Source: Microbacteriaceae bacterium (lineage in GTDB: Bacteria; Actinomycetota; Actinomycetes; Actinomycetales; Microbacteriaceae). From it: a stretch of 40,620 nt of DNA. Every line of letters begins with the position of its first letter. Position 1 is the stretch's first letter. A model generated the notes under the pieces. It was given only the letters and a program-made list of their open reading frames with translations, was not told the origin of the DNA and did no database searches. Made by a program: the position numbers and the translations under genes. The stretch lies in assembly GCA_025352325.1 (NCBI GenBank), contig JANXTR010000051.1:1-40620 (forward strand), in the 5' to 3' direction. Positions 31,208-40,477 of this stretch are shown piece by piece.

Positions 31208-32731
31208 TCAGCCCCTCAGCCGGATATTGATCTGCTTGGTCTGCGTGAAGCCAGCGATCATGCCCTCGAGCGAGATCTCACGGCCGATGCCGCTCTGCTT
31301 GTAGCCGCCGTAGGACTGACCGACCACCTGACCGTTACCCTGGTTGACCTGCACCCAGCCGGCCTCGATTCGGTTGGCCGTGTGCACCGCGGCGTCGAGG
31401 TCGTGCGTCCAGACGTAGGCGGCGAGACCGTAGCTCGAGTCGTTCGCCATGCGCACAACGTCGTCGACATCGGTCCACGGGATGGCGACGAGCACCGGCC
31501 CGAAGATCTCCTCGCGCGCCAGGCGGAAGTCGTTGCTCACGTCGCCGAACACGGTCGGCAGGTGGAAGTAGCCCTCGGTCAACGGGCCGCTCTCGGGCAG
31601 ATTGCCGCCGAGCACGGTGGTCATAGTCGAGCTCTCGCGGCCCTCCGCGAGGTACCCGGCGATCGAGTCGTACTGGGCCGCGTTGATGATCGCGCCCATG
31701 TCGCTCGTCTCCTCGAGCGGGTCGCCGACGACCATCGCGCCGAGCTTCTCGCTCAGCTTGCCGAGCACCTCGTCGTAGATGTCGCGGTGCAGGAAGAGCC
31801 GCGATCCGGCCGTGCAGCTCTGCCCCTGGCGGGCGAAGCGCGACGACAGCAGCAGACCGTCGATCAGCTCATCCGTATCCGCGCCCGCCGCATCCGGGAA
31901 CACGATCGACGGGTTCTTGCCGCCGAGCTCGAGCGAGACGTGGGCAAGACGCTCCCCCGCCGTGCGGGCGACGCCCCGGCCGACCTCGGTCGAGCCGGTG
32001 AACGAGACCTTGTCGATTCCGGGATGCTCCGCCATCGCCTGGCCGACGACGCTCCCACGCCCGGTCAGGGCGTTGACCACGCCGGCGGGAAGGTGGTTGT
32101 TGCAGACCTCGGCGAGTAACAGGATCGTGAGGGGCGCGTCATCCGCCGCCTTCATGATGATGGTGTTCCCTGCGGCGAGCGCGGCGGGCACCTTGAAGCC
32201 GGCGATCATCAACGGCGAGTTCCAGGGCAGGATGCAGCCCACGACTCCGAGCGGCTCGAGGCGTGTGTACTGCAGCTGGTTGTCGCCGGCGGGGAGCACC
32301 GTGCCCTTGACTTCGCCCGCGACGCCCGCGAAGTAGCGGAACAGCGCGACCAGCGTGCCGACCTCGGGCCGTGCCTGGGTGCGGATCGCGTTGCCGGTGT
32401 CGATCGCGGTCAGGCGCGCGAACTCCTCGGTGCGCTGCTCGATCTCGTCGGCGATCTTGTTGAGCGCGCGCGAGCGCTCAGTGAAGTGGCGGGAGCGCCA
32501 GGCCGGAAATGCCTCGTGCGCCGCTATGACGGCGCGATCCAGGTCGGCGACACCCGCGGACGGAACGCGGGCGATCACGGTCTCGCGCTTCGCGGGGTTC
32601 TTGACCTCGCGCCACTCGCCGGTGAGCGACGCGACCTCCTGTCCACCGATCCACATGAGGCGGTCGGTACGACCCCCCAAAACATCGGCGCTGTTCGGGT
32701 CGGCGGCTGCAACAGTCGTGGTGTCGGTCAT
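31208..32731 (-). CDS. NAD(P)-dependent aldehyde dehydrogenase
   Basis: This 507-aa enzyme has the ALDH catalytic set: Asn171 (PWNSP), Glu268 (LELGGKNP) and Cys306 (GQSCTAGSR), with the cofactor loop FTGSTEVGR. In the valine-degradation operon the expected step is oxidation of methylmalonate semialdehyde. However, the active-site wording is of the general betaine-aldehyde-type group rather than that I recall for CoA-acylating MmsA. So the product may be a free acid, possibly linked to the CoA-transferase that follows. GGAG precedes the ATG. Confidence 0.9.
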   Translation of the reverse strand: MTDTTTVAAADPNSADVLGGRTDRLMWIGGQEVASLTGEWREVKNPAKRETVIARVPSAGVADLDRAVIAAHEAFPAWRSRHFTERSRALNKIADEIEQRTEEFARLTAIDTGNAIRTQARPEVGTLVALFRYFAGVAGEVKGTVLPAGDNQLQYTRLEPLGVVGCILPWNSPLMIAGFKVPAALAAGNTIIMKAADDAPLTILLLAEVCNNHLPAGVVNALTGRGSVVGQAMAEHPGIDKVSFTGSTEVGRGVARTAGERLAHVSLELGGKNPSIVFPDAAGADTDELIDGLLLSSRFARQGQSCTAGSRLFLHRDIYDEVLGKLSEKLGAMVVGDPLEETSDMGAIINAAQYDSIAGYLAEGRESSTMTTVLGGNLPESGPLTEGYFHLPTVFGDVSNDFRLAREEIFGPVLVAIPWTDVDDVVRMANDSSYGLAAYVWTHDLDAAVHTANRIEAGWVQVNQGNGQVVGQSYGGYKQSGIGREISLEGMIAGFTQTKQINIRLRG

Positions 32732-32778
32732 CGTGTGCTCCAGGTGTCGTGCGGTGCGGAGTTCAATTGTGGGGGAAG

Positions 32779-33552
32779 TCAGTCGTTCGCGAAGCGGGGA
32801 TCGCGCTTCTCGATGAAGGCGGCCATCCCCTCCTTCTGATCGTTCGTGGCGAAGAGCGAGTGGAAGATCCGGCGCTCGAAGCGTAGGCCAGTGGCGAGCG
32901 TGGACTCGTAGGCCGCGTTGACGGCCTCCTTCGCCAGCATGGCAATCGGCAGAGACTTCGAGGCGATGGTCTCGGCGGCGCTCATCGCCTCGTCCATCAG
33001 CTGCGCGGCCGGCACGACACGGGCGGCGATCCCGGCCCGAAGCGCCTCCTCGGCCCCGATGGTCCGGCCGGTGAGGACGAGATCCATCGCGAGCGCCTTG
33101 CCGACGGCGCGGGTCAGGCGCTGCGAGCCGCCCAGTGCAGGGATGACGCCAAGGTTGATCTCGGGCTGACCGAACTTGGCTGTCTCCGAGGCAATCAGGA
33201 TGTCGCAGAGCATCGCGAGCTCGCAGCCGCCACCGAGCGCATAGCCCGAGACCGCCGCGATCATCGGCGTGCGGACCGCGGTCAGCCGGTCGGCGGCCGA
33301 GAAGAAGTCGCCCAGGTAGGCGTCCATGTAGCTCTTGTCGGCCATCTGCTTGATGTCGGCACCGGCCGCGAAGGCGCGCTCCGAGCCCGTGATGACGATC
33401 GCCCCGATCCCCGGGTCGAGGTCGAACGCCACGGTGGCCGCCACCAGCTCGTCGATCAGCTGCACATTCAGCGCGTTCAGCGCCTCCGGCCGGTTGAGAG
33501 TGATCAGGCCGACGCGGCCTCGGGTCTCGACCAGGAGGGTGTCGTAGCTCAT
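32779..33552 (-). CDS. Enoyl-CoA hydratase
   Basis: This 257-aa hydratase has both catalytic glutamates, Glu111 in [11 protein letters not shown] and Glu131 in [12 protein letters not shown], and the oxyanion segment [12 protein letters not shown]. It is close in pattern to short-chain (crotonase) hydratases. In this operon it would hydrate methacrylyl-CoA to 3-hydroxyisobutyryl-CoA. The ATG at 33552 overlaps the mmsB stop (ATGA). The longer frame upstream lies within mmsB. Confidence 0.92.
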   Translation of the reverse strand: MSYDTLLVETRGRVGLITLNRPEALNALNVQLIDELVAATVAFDLDPGIGAIVITGSERAFAAGADIKQMADKSYMDAYLGDFFSAADRLTAVRTPMIAAVSGYALGGGCELAMLCDILIASETAKFGQPEINLGVIPALGGSQRLTRAVGKALAMDLVLTGRTIGAEEALRAGIAARVVPAAQLMDEAMSAAETIASKSLPIAMLAKEAVNAAYESTLATGLRFERRIFHSLFATNDQKEGMAAFIEKRDPRFAND

Positions 33553-34445
33553 GCCGACACCTTCGCAGAGTTCTCGCGGATGACGGTGATGATGCCCGAG
33601 AAGTCGCGGCCTGCTCCGCCCTCGTCTGCGAACCGGCGGTAGATCTTCGCGGCGAGCGGGCCGAGCTCCGCCGCCGTTCCGGTCTGCTCGAGCGCGTTGA
33701 GCGCCAAACCGAGATCCTTGGCCATCAGCGCGCCCGCGAAGCCCGGCTGGTAGTCGCGGTTCGCCGGGCTCGCCGGGACAGGTCCGGGCACCGGACAGTT
33801 GGTCGTCAGTGCCCAGCACTGTCCGGATGCCGCCGACGCGACATCGAACAGGGCCTGGTTGGTCAGCCCCAGCTTCTCGCCGAGCACGAAGGCCTCGCTC
33901 ACGGCGATCATCGAGATACCGAGGATCATGTTGTTGCAGATCTTCGCCGCCTGCCCTGCCCCCGAGCCGCCGCAGTGGACAACGCGACCGCCCATCACCT
34001 CGAGGATCGGCATGGCCGTCGCGAAGTCCGCCTGCTCCGCGCCGACCATGAATGTGAGGGTGCCCGCCGCGGCTCCGCCGACGCCGCCGGAGACCGGGGC
34101 GTCGATCCCGCGGAATCCCGCCGCCACGAGCAGTTCGCGCACCGCGATCGCGTCGGCAACATCGATCGTGGAACTGTCGATGAAGAGCGTGCCGGGGGCC
34201 GCGGCGGCGAGGAGGGTGCGAGTGACCTCGAACACCTGCGCCCCCGACTGCAGCATCGTGATGACGAGCTCGCTGCCCGCGACGGCAGCCGCGGCATTCT
34301 CGACGACGATCACCCCGTTCGCGCGCGCGTGATCAAGCGCAGCCGGAACCACGTCGAACCCCCGCACGGTGTGTCCCGCGGCGACCAGGTTGGCGGCCAT
34401 CGGGCCGCCCATGTTGCCCAGCCCGATGAAGGCGATGGTGGCCAT
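33549..34445 (-). CDS. mmsB: 3-hydroxyisobutyrate dehydrogenase
   Basis: This 298-aa beta-hydroxyacid dehydrogenase has an N-terminal NAD site ([17 protein letters not shown]), the substrate motif [20 protein letters not shown] (Ser119), and the catalytic Lys168 in [11 protein letters not shown]. It oxidises 3-hydroxyisobutyrate to methylmalonate semialdehyde in valine breakdown. ATG 34445 is chosen for AAGGGAG just upstream. The frame is open to 34484 but that part is the intergenic region. Confidence 0.92.
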   Translation of the reverse strand: MATIAFIGLGNMGGPMAANLVAAGHTVRGFDVVPAALDHARANGVIVVENAAAAVAGSELVITMLQSGAQVFEVTRTLLAAAAPGTLFIDSSTIDVADAIAVRELLVAAGFRGIDAPVSGGVGGAAAGTLTFMVGAEQADFATAMPILEVMGGRVVHCGGSGAGQAAKICNNMILGISMIAVSEAFVLGEKLGLTNQALFDVASAASGQCWALTTNCPVPGPVPASPANRDYQPGFAGALMAKDLGLALNALEQTGTAAELGPLAAKIYRRFADEGGAGRDFSGIITVIRENSAKVSA

Positions 34446-34464
34446 CTCAACTCCCTTGTTGTTC

Positions 34465-35484
34465 TCAGATGAAGTACTGCGCAACCGCCTCGGGCGTGAC
34501 CTCGGAGAGGGTTGCCGGCGACCAGTGCGGGTCGCGATCCTTGTCGATGACCTGCGCCCGGATGCCCTCGACCACCTCGGTGCCGCGGGTGAAACGACTC
34601 GCGATCCGGTAGTCGCGGTCGAGTGCGGCCTCCAGGCTCGGCAGCTCGCGAGAGCGCCGGAGCGCCGCCAGGGTCACCGCCACCGAGGTCGGCGACTTCC
34701 TCAGGATGGTCGCGGCGGCCTCGCGCGCGTCCGGCTCCGACGAGGCGGCGAGACGTTCGACGATCGCCACTGCGTCGTCTCCCGCATAGGCCACATCGAT
34801 CCAGTCGCGCTGCGTGACGATCTCGGAGGCGGGCGGCTGCTCGGCGAACTCCCCCAGCACGTCATCGACCGCGCGGGTCTCGAGCGCGTCGATCAGTGCG
34901 GGAAGTCGTTCGCTGGGCACGAAGTGGTCGGCCAACTCGAGCGCGATCGCGTCGGCACCGGATGCGGTTCCTCCTGTCAGCGCGAGGTGGGTTCCGAGCT
35001 CACCCGGAGCCCGCGCGAGCAGGTAGGTGCTCGCGACATCCGGGAAGAAGCCGATCGATACCTCGGGCATCCCGACCCGCGTGCGTTCGGTCACGATGCG
35101 GACTCCGCCGTGGGCCGAGAGTCCGATTCCGCCGCCGAGAACCAGGCCGTCCATGAGGGCGACGTAGGGCTTCGGGTAGCGGGCGATCGCGGCATCCAGG
35201 GCGTACTCCGAAGCCCAGAAGCGCTGGGCGTCATCACGGCCGTCGACCACGGAGCGGTAGATGGCGACGATGTCGCCGCCCGCGCAGAGACCACGGTCGC
35301 CCGAGCCCGAGAGCAGCACCGTGCGGATGTCGTCGTTGTGAGCCCACGCGTCGAGAGTCGTGGAGAGCGTGTCGACCATGTTCTGGTTGAGTGCGTTGAT
35401 CGCGCGCGGGCGGTTAAGGATCAGGTGCCCGAGAGAGCCGCGGTGGCGGCGAAGGACCTCGGCTTCGACTTCGGTACCCGACAT
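34465..35484 (-). CDS. 3-hydroxyisobutyryl-CoA hydrolase
   Basis: This 339-aa crotonase-fold protein is longer than simple hydratases. It shows the hydrolase signature FTRGTEVVEGIRAQVIDKDR, then PHWSPATL, near the C-terminus, and GLCAGGDI with LVLGGGIGLSAHG in the core. The Glu in VGMPEVSIGFFPD is conserved in hydrolases. It frees 3-hydroxyisobutyrate from CoA, feeding mmsB. The ATG overlaps the dehydrogenase stop by one base (TGATG). 19 nt separate it from mmsB. Confidence 0.9.
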   Translation of the reverse strand: MSGTEVEAEVLRRHRGSLGHLILNRPRAINALNQNMVDTLSTTLDAWAHNDDIRTVLLSGSGDRGLCAGGDIVAIYRSVVDGRDDAQRFWASEYALDAAIARYPKPYVALMDGLVLGGGIGLSAHGGVRIVTERTRVGMPEVSIGFFPDVASTYLLARAPGELGTHLALTGGTASGADAIALELADHFVPSERLPALIDALETRAVDDVLGEFAEQPPASEIVTQRDWIDVAYAGDDAVAIVERLAASSEPDAREAAATILRKSPTSVAVTLAALRRSRELPSLEAALDRDYRIASRFTRGTEVVEGIRAQVIDKDRDPHWSPATLSEVTPEAVAQYFI

Positions 35485-36620
35485 CACGCTCCCGCGAGAT
35501 CGCGCCCCACGATGAGGCGCATGATCTCGTTCGTCCCCTCCAGTATCTGGTGAACGCGCAGGTCGCGCACGATCCGTTCGATGCCGTACTCGCTCAGGTA
35601 GCCGTACCCGCCGTGCAGCTGCAGCGCCGCATTGGCGACGTCGAAGCCGGCATCGGTCGCCACGCGCTTCGCCATGGCGCAGAGGACCACGCGGTCGTCG
35701 GCTCCCCGGTCGAGGGCGTCCGCCGCGCGCCAGAGCAACGTGCGGGCGCCCTCGAGCTGCATGCGCATGTCGGCGAGCTGGAAGAGCAGCACCTCTTTCT
35801 CGATGAGCGGACCGCCGAAGGCCTCGCGCGTCTTCAGGTACGAGGTCGCCGCCTCGAGGGCGGCCTGACCGCCGCCCAGCGAGCACGCGCCGATGTTGAG
35901 TCGGCCGCCGTCGAGCGCGCCCATCGCAATCCCGAAGCCGTCGCCCTCAGCTCCGAGCCGGTTGCCGACCGGAACGTGGACCCCGTCGAAGATCACCTGG
36001 CGGGTGGGCTGGGCGTGCCAGCCCATCTTCTTCTCCAGGGGGCCGAAGCTCAGCCCCTCGGCATCCGCCGGGACAACGATCGCGCTGATCCCGTGGCTGC
36101 CCGACTCGGCGGTGCGTGCCATCACGACGTAGTACGCGGATGCGCCGGCCCCCGAGATGAACTGCTTCACCCCGTCGATCACGTAGTGCTCGCCGACCCG
36201 CTCCGCGCGGGTGCGGAGCGCCGCGGCATCCGACCCCGCTCCCGGTTCGGTGAGGCAGTAGCTGCCGAGTGCCTCCATCGTGGTGAGCGAGGGGAGCCAC
36301 TCGGCGCGTTGACGATCGTCACCGAAGCGATCGATCATCCAGACCACCATGTTGTGGATCGAGATGTACGCGGCGATGGTGGTGTCACCCTTCGCCAACT
36401 CCTCGAAGATCCTCACCGCGTCGGACCGGCTGAGGCCTGATCCGCCGAATCGTTCGTCCGCGTAGATGCCGCCCAGACCGAGCTCCCCAGCCTCGCGCAG
36501 TACGTCGACCGGGAAGTGGTGGGTCTCGTCCCACTCCGCGGCATGCGGGGCGAGCTCGTTCGTGGCGAACTCGCGCACCGCCTCGACGAGCGCTGTCTGG
36601 TCGCGCGTCAGGGTGAACAT
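35484..36620 (-). CDS. Acyl-CoA dehydrogenase, probable isobutyryl-CoA dehydrogenase
   Basis: This 378-aa flavoenzyme has YCLTEPGAGSDAAALRT, the FAD-contacting LHGGYGYLSEYGIERIVRDL, and the catalytic Glu361 in HQILEGTNEIMR. The operon partners (hydrolase, mmsB, hydratase) define valine degradation, which makes isobutyryl-CoA the likely substrate. Electrons go to ETF, whose genes are divergent next door. GAGGAGG precedes the ATG. First gene of the operon. Transcription starts in the 163-nt gap that also serves etfB. Confidence 0.9.
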   Translation of the reverse strand: MFTLTRDQTALVEAVREFATNELAPHAAEWDETHHFPVDVLREAGELGLGGIYADERFGGSGLSRSDAVRIFEELAKGDTTIAAYISIHNMVVWMIDRFGDDRQRAEWLPSLTTMEALGSYCLTEPGAGSDAAALRTRAERVGEHYVIDGVKQFISGAGASAYYVVMARTAESGSHGISAIVVPADAEGLSFGPLEKKMGWHAQPTRQVIFDGVHVPVGNRLGAEGDGFGIAMGALDGGRLNIGACSLGGGQAALEAATSYLKTREAFGGPLIEKEVLLFQLADMRMQLEGARTLLWRAADALDRGADDRVVLCAMAKRVATDAGFDVANAALQLHGGYGYLSEYGIERIVRDLRVHQILEGTNEIMRLIVGRDLAGA

Positions 36621-36664
36621 GGATGCCTCCTCGGCGACCCGTCATCGGGCCGTCGACTCAAGAA

Positions 36665-36702
36665 TAGTAGGACTTCCTAGTATTTACTAGGACTTCCAAC
36701 TA
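36665..36702. promoter_or_regulatory. Twin 18-bp operator-like near-palindromes between the dehydrogenase and etf operons
   Basis: TAGTAGGACTTCCTAGTA (36665-36682) and TACTAGGACTTCCAACTA (36685-36702) share TAGGACTTCC and start 20 bp apart, so they face the same side of DNA. Each is nearly palindromic around its centre, and the junction CTAGTATTTACTAG is itself a palindrome. This is the layout of two repressor dimers, for example TetR-type. The regulator is not in the window. Confidence 0.6.
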
Positions 36703-36704
36703 AA

Positions 36705-36732
36705 TGCACAGGGTGAGCATTTAGGCTGTAAT
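36705..36732 (+). promoter_or_regulatory. Candidate etfB promoter
   Basis: TGCACA (36705-36710) and TGTAAT (36727-36732) are spaced 16 nt, about 50 nt upstream of etfB and directly beside the second operator site. The -10 is good and the -35 moderate. Confidence 0.35.
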
Positions 36733-36783
36733 CGATGGCGCCGTGCGCCGATATCCACTCGACGACGAGAGCGTGAGGAACTG

Positions 36784-37563
36784 ATGAAGATCGCAGTCTT
36801 GGTGAAGGAAGTGCCGGACACCTGGGGCGACCGTCGCATCGATCCGGGCACCAACCGGGTCGACCGCAGCTCGGATGTCGTGGTCGACGAGGTCGATGAG
36901 AAGGCAGTTGAGATCGCCCTGCAGTTGCGGGATGCGAACTCCGGCAGCACCGTCACCCTTGTCACCATGGGCCCGAAGGGCGCGCTCGACAGCCTGCGCA
37001 AGGGCCTCGCCATGGGCGCGGACGGCGCCATCCATCTCGTCGACGACGGCCTAGCCGGATCGGACGCTGTGCAGACCTCCGCGGCGCTGGCCGCCGCCCT
37101 CGCACCCCGCGGCTTCGATCTCGTGATCGCCGGCAACGAGTCCACCGACGGACGCACGGGTGCCGTCCCCGCGATGCTCGCCGAGCGCCTCGGCGTCGCA
37201 CAGCTCACGGCGCTGCGCACCCTGACCGTCAGCGGCTCGACCGTCAGCGGCGAGCGCGTCACCGACGACGGCTACGTCGACGCCGAGACCTCGTTGCCGG
37301 CCGTCGTCTCGGTCAACGAGCAGATCGCCGAGGCTCGGTACCCCAGCTTCAAGGGGATCATGGGCGCCAAGAAGAAGCCGGTCGAGGTGCTGACCATTGC
37401 CGATCTGGGACTGGCCGCGTCTGACACCGGCGCCGCGAACTCCTGGTCGATCGTGCGCGAGGTCACCCCCCGCCCGCCCCGCACCGGCGGCACGATCATC
37501 ACCGACGACGGCACCGCCGCCGCCCAGCTCGCCGACTACCTCGCCACGGCGAAACTCATCTGA
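36784..37563 (+). CDS. etfB: Electron transfer flavoprotein beta subunit
   Basis: This 259-aa ETF beta subunit has [56 protein letters not shown], and [15 protein letters not shown], the family's signature near the C-terminal third. With EtfA it carries electrons from acyl-CoA dehydrogenases towards the quinone pool. GAGGAA precedes the ATG. etfA follows after 17 nt. Confidence 0.95.
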   Translation: MKIAVLVKEVPDTWGDRRIDPGTNRVDRSSDVVVDEVDEKAVEIALQLRDANSGSTVTLVTMGPKGALDSLRKGLAMGADGAIHLVDDGLAGSDAVQTSAALAAALAPRGFDLVIAGNESTDGRTGAVPAMLAERLGVAQLTALRTLTVSGSTVSGERVTDDGYVDAETSLPAVVSVNEQIAEARYPSFKGIMGAKKKPVEVLTIADLGLAASDTGAANSWSIVREVTPRPPRTGGTIITDDGTAAAQLADYLATAKLI

Positions 37564-37580
37564 AACCGAGGAAGGAAGTC

Positions 37581-38558
37581 ATGTCGAAGGTTCTCGTGCT
37601 CGTCGAGCACACCGATTCAACTCCGGCGTCGAACGTCGCCGAGTTGCTCGCCGCTGCCGCCCAGCTGGGCGAGCCGAGTGCGGTCTTGGTGACCGCTGCA
37701 GACTCCCCCGCGGATGCCGCGGCGCTCGCCACCGCCCTCGGCACCCTCGGTGCGGCCACCGTGCAGGTCGCGACAGTCGCCGAAGCCGACGAGCTCCTCG
37801 TCACCCCGACGGTCGCCGCTCTCGCCGCCGCAGTCAACGCGGGCGACGTCGCCGCTGTGCTTGTCGGCACCTCCCTGGAGAGCCGGGAAGCGGCCGCGCG
37901 GCTCGCGATCCGTGTCGACGGCGCCTACCTGAGCGACGCCGTCGGCGTGGGTTCGGACGCGGACGGGATCGCCGTCACCCAGCAGGCGTTCGGCGGCGCG
38001 TACACCGTCGTGTCGGCGGCGGGACGCGGCATCCCGATCATCTCGTTGCGCCCGCACTCGGTCGAAGGATCGGCCCCGGCCGCCGCCGCCACAGTCAGCG
38101 CGCTCGACGTGAGCGCCGACAGCGCGCCGACCAGCCGCGTCACCGCGCGGCACGGGAACGCCGAGGCCTCCAGCCGACCCGATCTGCAGGCGGCCAAAGT
38201 GGTCGTCTCCGGTGGTCGTGGACTCGGCTCGCAGGAGAAGTTCGTGCTGGTCGAGCAGCTCGCTGATGCCTTCGGCGCCGCGGTCGGCGCCTCGCGCGCC
38301 GCGGTCGATGCCGGTTACGTGCCGCAGAGCTTCCAGGTCGGGCAGACCGGAGTGACCGTCTCGCCCAACCTCTACATCGCCGTCGGCATCTCGGGGGCCA
38401 TCCAGCACAGGGCTGGCATGCAGACCGCGAAGACCATCGTCGCGATCAACAAAGACGCAGACGCCCCGATCTTCGACGTTGCCGACTTCGGCATCGTCGG
38501 CGACCTGTTCACCGTGGTGCCCCAACTGATCGAGGCCGTGAAGGCGCGGAAGGGCTGA
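37581..38558 (+). CDS. etfA: Electron transfer flavoprotein alpha subunit
   Basis: This 325-aa ETF alpha subunit has a variable N-domain and a C-terminal FAD-binding domain with [51 protein letters not shown] and [18 protein letters not shown]. It forms the heterodimer with EtfB and holds FAD. A clear GAGGAAGGAAG ribosome site precedes it. Its stop overlaps the next ATG (TGATG), so the hydrolase is cotranscribed. No ETF:quinone oxidoreductase is in the window. Confidence 0.95.
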   Translation: MSKVLVLVEHTDSTPASNVAELLAAAAQLGEPSAVLVTAADSPADAAALATALGTLGAATVQVATVAEADELLVTPTVAALAAAVNAGDVAAVLVGTSLESREAAARLAIRVDGAYLSDAVGVGSDADGIAVTQQAFGGAYTVVSAAGRGIPIISLRPHSVEGSAPAAAATVSALDVSADSAPTSRVTARHGNAEASSRPDLQAAKVVVSGGRGLGSQEKFVLVEQLADAFGAAVGASRAAVDAGYVPQSFQVGQTGVTVSPNLYIAVGISGAIQHRAGMQTAKTIVAINKDADAPIFDVADFGIVGDLFTVVPQLIEAVKARKG

Positions 38559-39508
38559 TGGCGACCGCCGACCCGGCGCTGCTCGATGCCCGGGTGCGGG
38601 GGGCCGAAGCGACGCTCGCCCGCGGGATCCGTCGCACGACCGTGGAGCACTCCGTCACGACCTCCGCCGGTGCGGAGGTGCGGGTGGTCGAGTTCGTGGG
38701 CGATGGCCTCGAATCTGACGAGCGCCCGCCCGTCGTATTCCTGCACGGGATCGCCTCGGTGACCGCCCTCGCGCTGCCCATCATCGCGGCGCTCGACGGA
38801 CGCCGCGTCCTGGCCGTCGACTGGCCCGGCCACGGCCTCTCGGGGGTCGCGGTGCTGCCGAAAGGCGCCAAGTTGCGCGCCCACGTGGCGTCGGTGCTGG
38901 ATGCCGTCTGGTCCGCCCTCGGGCTCGGTCGCGTCGATCTGGTGGGCCACTCGCTCGGCGGCCACTTCGGCCTTCTGTACGCGCTCGCCCACCCCGAACG
39001 GATCCGCCGACTGGTGCTGCTCGGAGCCCCTGGTGCGGCCTTCGATGGGGAGAGCGCACCGCTCGGGATGCGGCTCGCCGCGGTTCCCGTGCTGGGCGTC
39101 GGACTGCTCGGCCTCTCCATCTCGGAGCCCGCGACGCGACGCGGATTCGTCCGCACCCTCGGTGCTCACGCCGTGGATGCGCTGCCGGCCGAGACGATCG
39201 AGATCGCTCACCTCACCTCGCAGCGCCCGTCATTCGCGCCCACGGTGGCGAGCCTGTTCCGCGCCCTGATGACGCCGTTCGCCGTTCGGCCCGGGGTCAC
39301 GCTGACGCGGAGCGAACTCGAGACCCTGGCGGCACGGGCGCTGCTGGTGTTAGGTGACTCGGACGTCATCCTGACCACGGCCACCGGGCTGGAAGCCATC
39401 TCGGCAATGCCTCACGGTTCGATGATCGAGGTCACCAGCGCCGGGCACGCACCCTGGCTCGACGACCCGTCGGTGATTTCGCGCATCGTGTCGTTCCTGA
39501 ATCGATAG
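38558..39508 (+). CDS. Alpha/beta hydrolase
   Basis: This 316-aa hydrolase has the oxyanion motif FLHGIAS (His63-Gly64), [11 protein letters not shown], the nucleophile elbow [10 protein letters not shown] (Ser132), an acidic residue in [11 protein letters not shown] and the His in [11 protein letters not shown]. The complete triad suggests an active esterase or C-C/thioester hydrolase of unknown substrate. One-base overlap with etfA implies coupled expression, perhaps with a role in acyl metabolism. Confidence 0.9.
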   Translation: MATADPALLDARVRGAEATLARGIRRTTVEHSVTTSAGAEVRVVEFVGDGLESDERPPVVFLHGIASVTALALPIIAALDGRRVLAVDWPGHGLSGVAVLPKGAKLRAHVASVLDAVWSALGLGRVDLVGHSLGGHFGLLYALAHPERIRRLVLLGAPGAAFDGESAPLGMRLAAVPVLGVGLLGLSISEPATRRGFVRTLGAHAVDALPAETIEIAHLTSQRPSFAPTVASLFRALMTPFAVRPGVTLTRSELETLAARALLVLGDSDVILTTATGLEAISAMPHGSMIEVTSAGHAPWLDDPSVISRIVSFLNR

Positions 39509-39519
39509 GGTCGAAACCG

Positions 39520-40455
39520 ATGAGTACTCCCGCCCCCCACACCGCGAAGTCGCCCCGCAGTCGTTGGTTCAAGTTGGTGTGGATCGCTCCGCTGGTGGTC
39601 GTGGGGCTGGCGCTGGTGGTCATCCTCGCCAACGTCATCCGCGGGCTCCCCGCCGGGCAGGACTTCCTGATGACCTACCCGGGGCACTCCGACCTGCCGG
39701 CCGGCGCGCCGAAGGGCTTCCCGGCCTGGCTGGAATGGCAGCACTTCCTCTCGTCGTTCCTGCTGCTCTTCATCATCCGCACCGGTTGGCAGATCCACAC
39801 GACCAAGCGCGCAGCCGCCTACTGGACGCGGAAGAACACCGGCATCCTGAAGACAAAGGGGCAGCCGGTGCGCATCCCGCTGCACCTGTGGTTCCACCTC
39901 TCGCTGGACGCACTGTGGATCCTCAACGGGCTCGTCTTCATCGTGCTGATCTTCGTGTCCGGGCAGTGGGTGCGCATCGTCCCCACGCGCTGGGACGTCA
40001 TCCCAAACGCCATCTCGGCCGGCCTGCAGTACGCCTCGCTGAACTGGCCCACCGAGGATGGCTGGGTCAACTACAACGCCCTGCAACTGCTCAGCTACTT
40101 CGTCGTCGTGTTCGTCGCGTCGCCGCTGGCGATCCTCACCGGGCTCCGGATGGTGCCGGGCCTCGCCGGGCGCTGGAAGCCGTTCGACAAGCTCTACCCG
40201 GTCACCGCAGCGCGCAAGCTGCACTACCCGATCTTCATCTTCTTCATCGCATTCATCGTCGTACACGTCACCCTCGTGCTCGCCACCGGGGCGCTGCGCA
40301 ACCTGAACCACATGTACGGCGGCAGCGACGAGGTGAACTGGGTCGGCTTCAGCCTGTTCGCGGGCTCGCTCGTGCTCATGGTTGGCGGGTGGTTCGCGTT
40401 CCGCCCGGTGATCCTCGCGCAGGCGGCCGGGCTGACGGGCAACGTGCGGCGCTGA
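39520..40455 (+). CDS. Cytochrome b/b6-like membrane protein
   Basis: This 311-aa integral membrane protein has a short basic N-terminus and about six hydrophobic helices. Histidines lie within or next to helices at His75 (EWQHFLSSF), His93, His122, His126 (LHLWFHLSLD), His235 (RKLHYPIF) and His249, as in di-heme cytochrome b561/formate-dehydrogenase gamma-type subunits. It could pass electrons to or from quinones. It begins 12 nt after the hydrolase stop and so ends the etf operon. Confidence 0.83.
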   Translation: MSTPAPHTAKSPRSRWFKLVWIAPLVVVGLALVVILANVIRGLPAGQDFLMTYPGHSDLPAGAPKGFPAWLEWQHFLSSFLLLFIIRTGWQIHTTKRAAAYWTRKNTGILKTKGQPVRIPLHLWFHLSLDALWILNGLVFIVLIFVSGQWVRIVPTRWDVIPNAISAGLQYASLNWPTEDGWVNYNALQLLSYFVVVFVASPLAILTGLRMVPGLAGRWKPFDKLYPVTAARKLHYPIFIFFIAFIVVHVTLVLATGALRNLNHMYGGSDEVNWVGFSLFAGSLVLMVGGWFAFRPVILAQAAGLTGNVRR

Positions 40456-40477
40456 GTTTTCCTCTTTCGTCCTGCCT

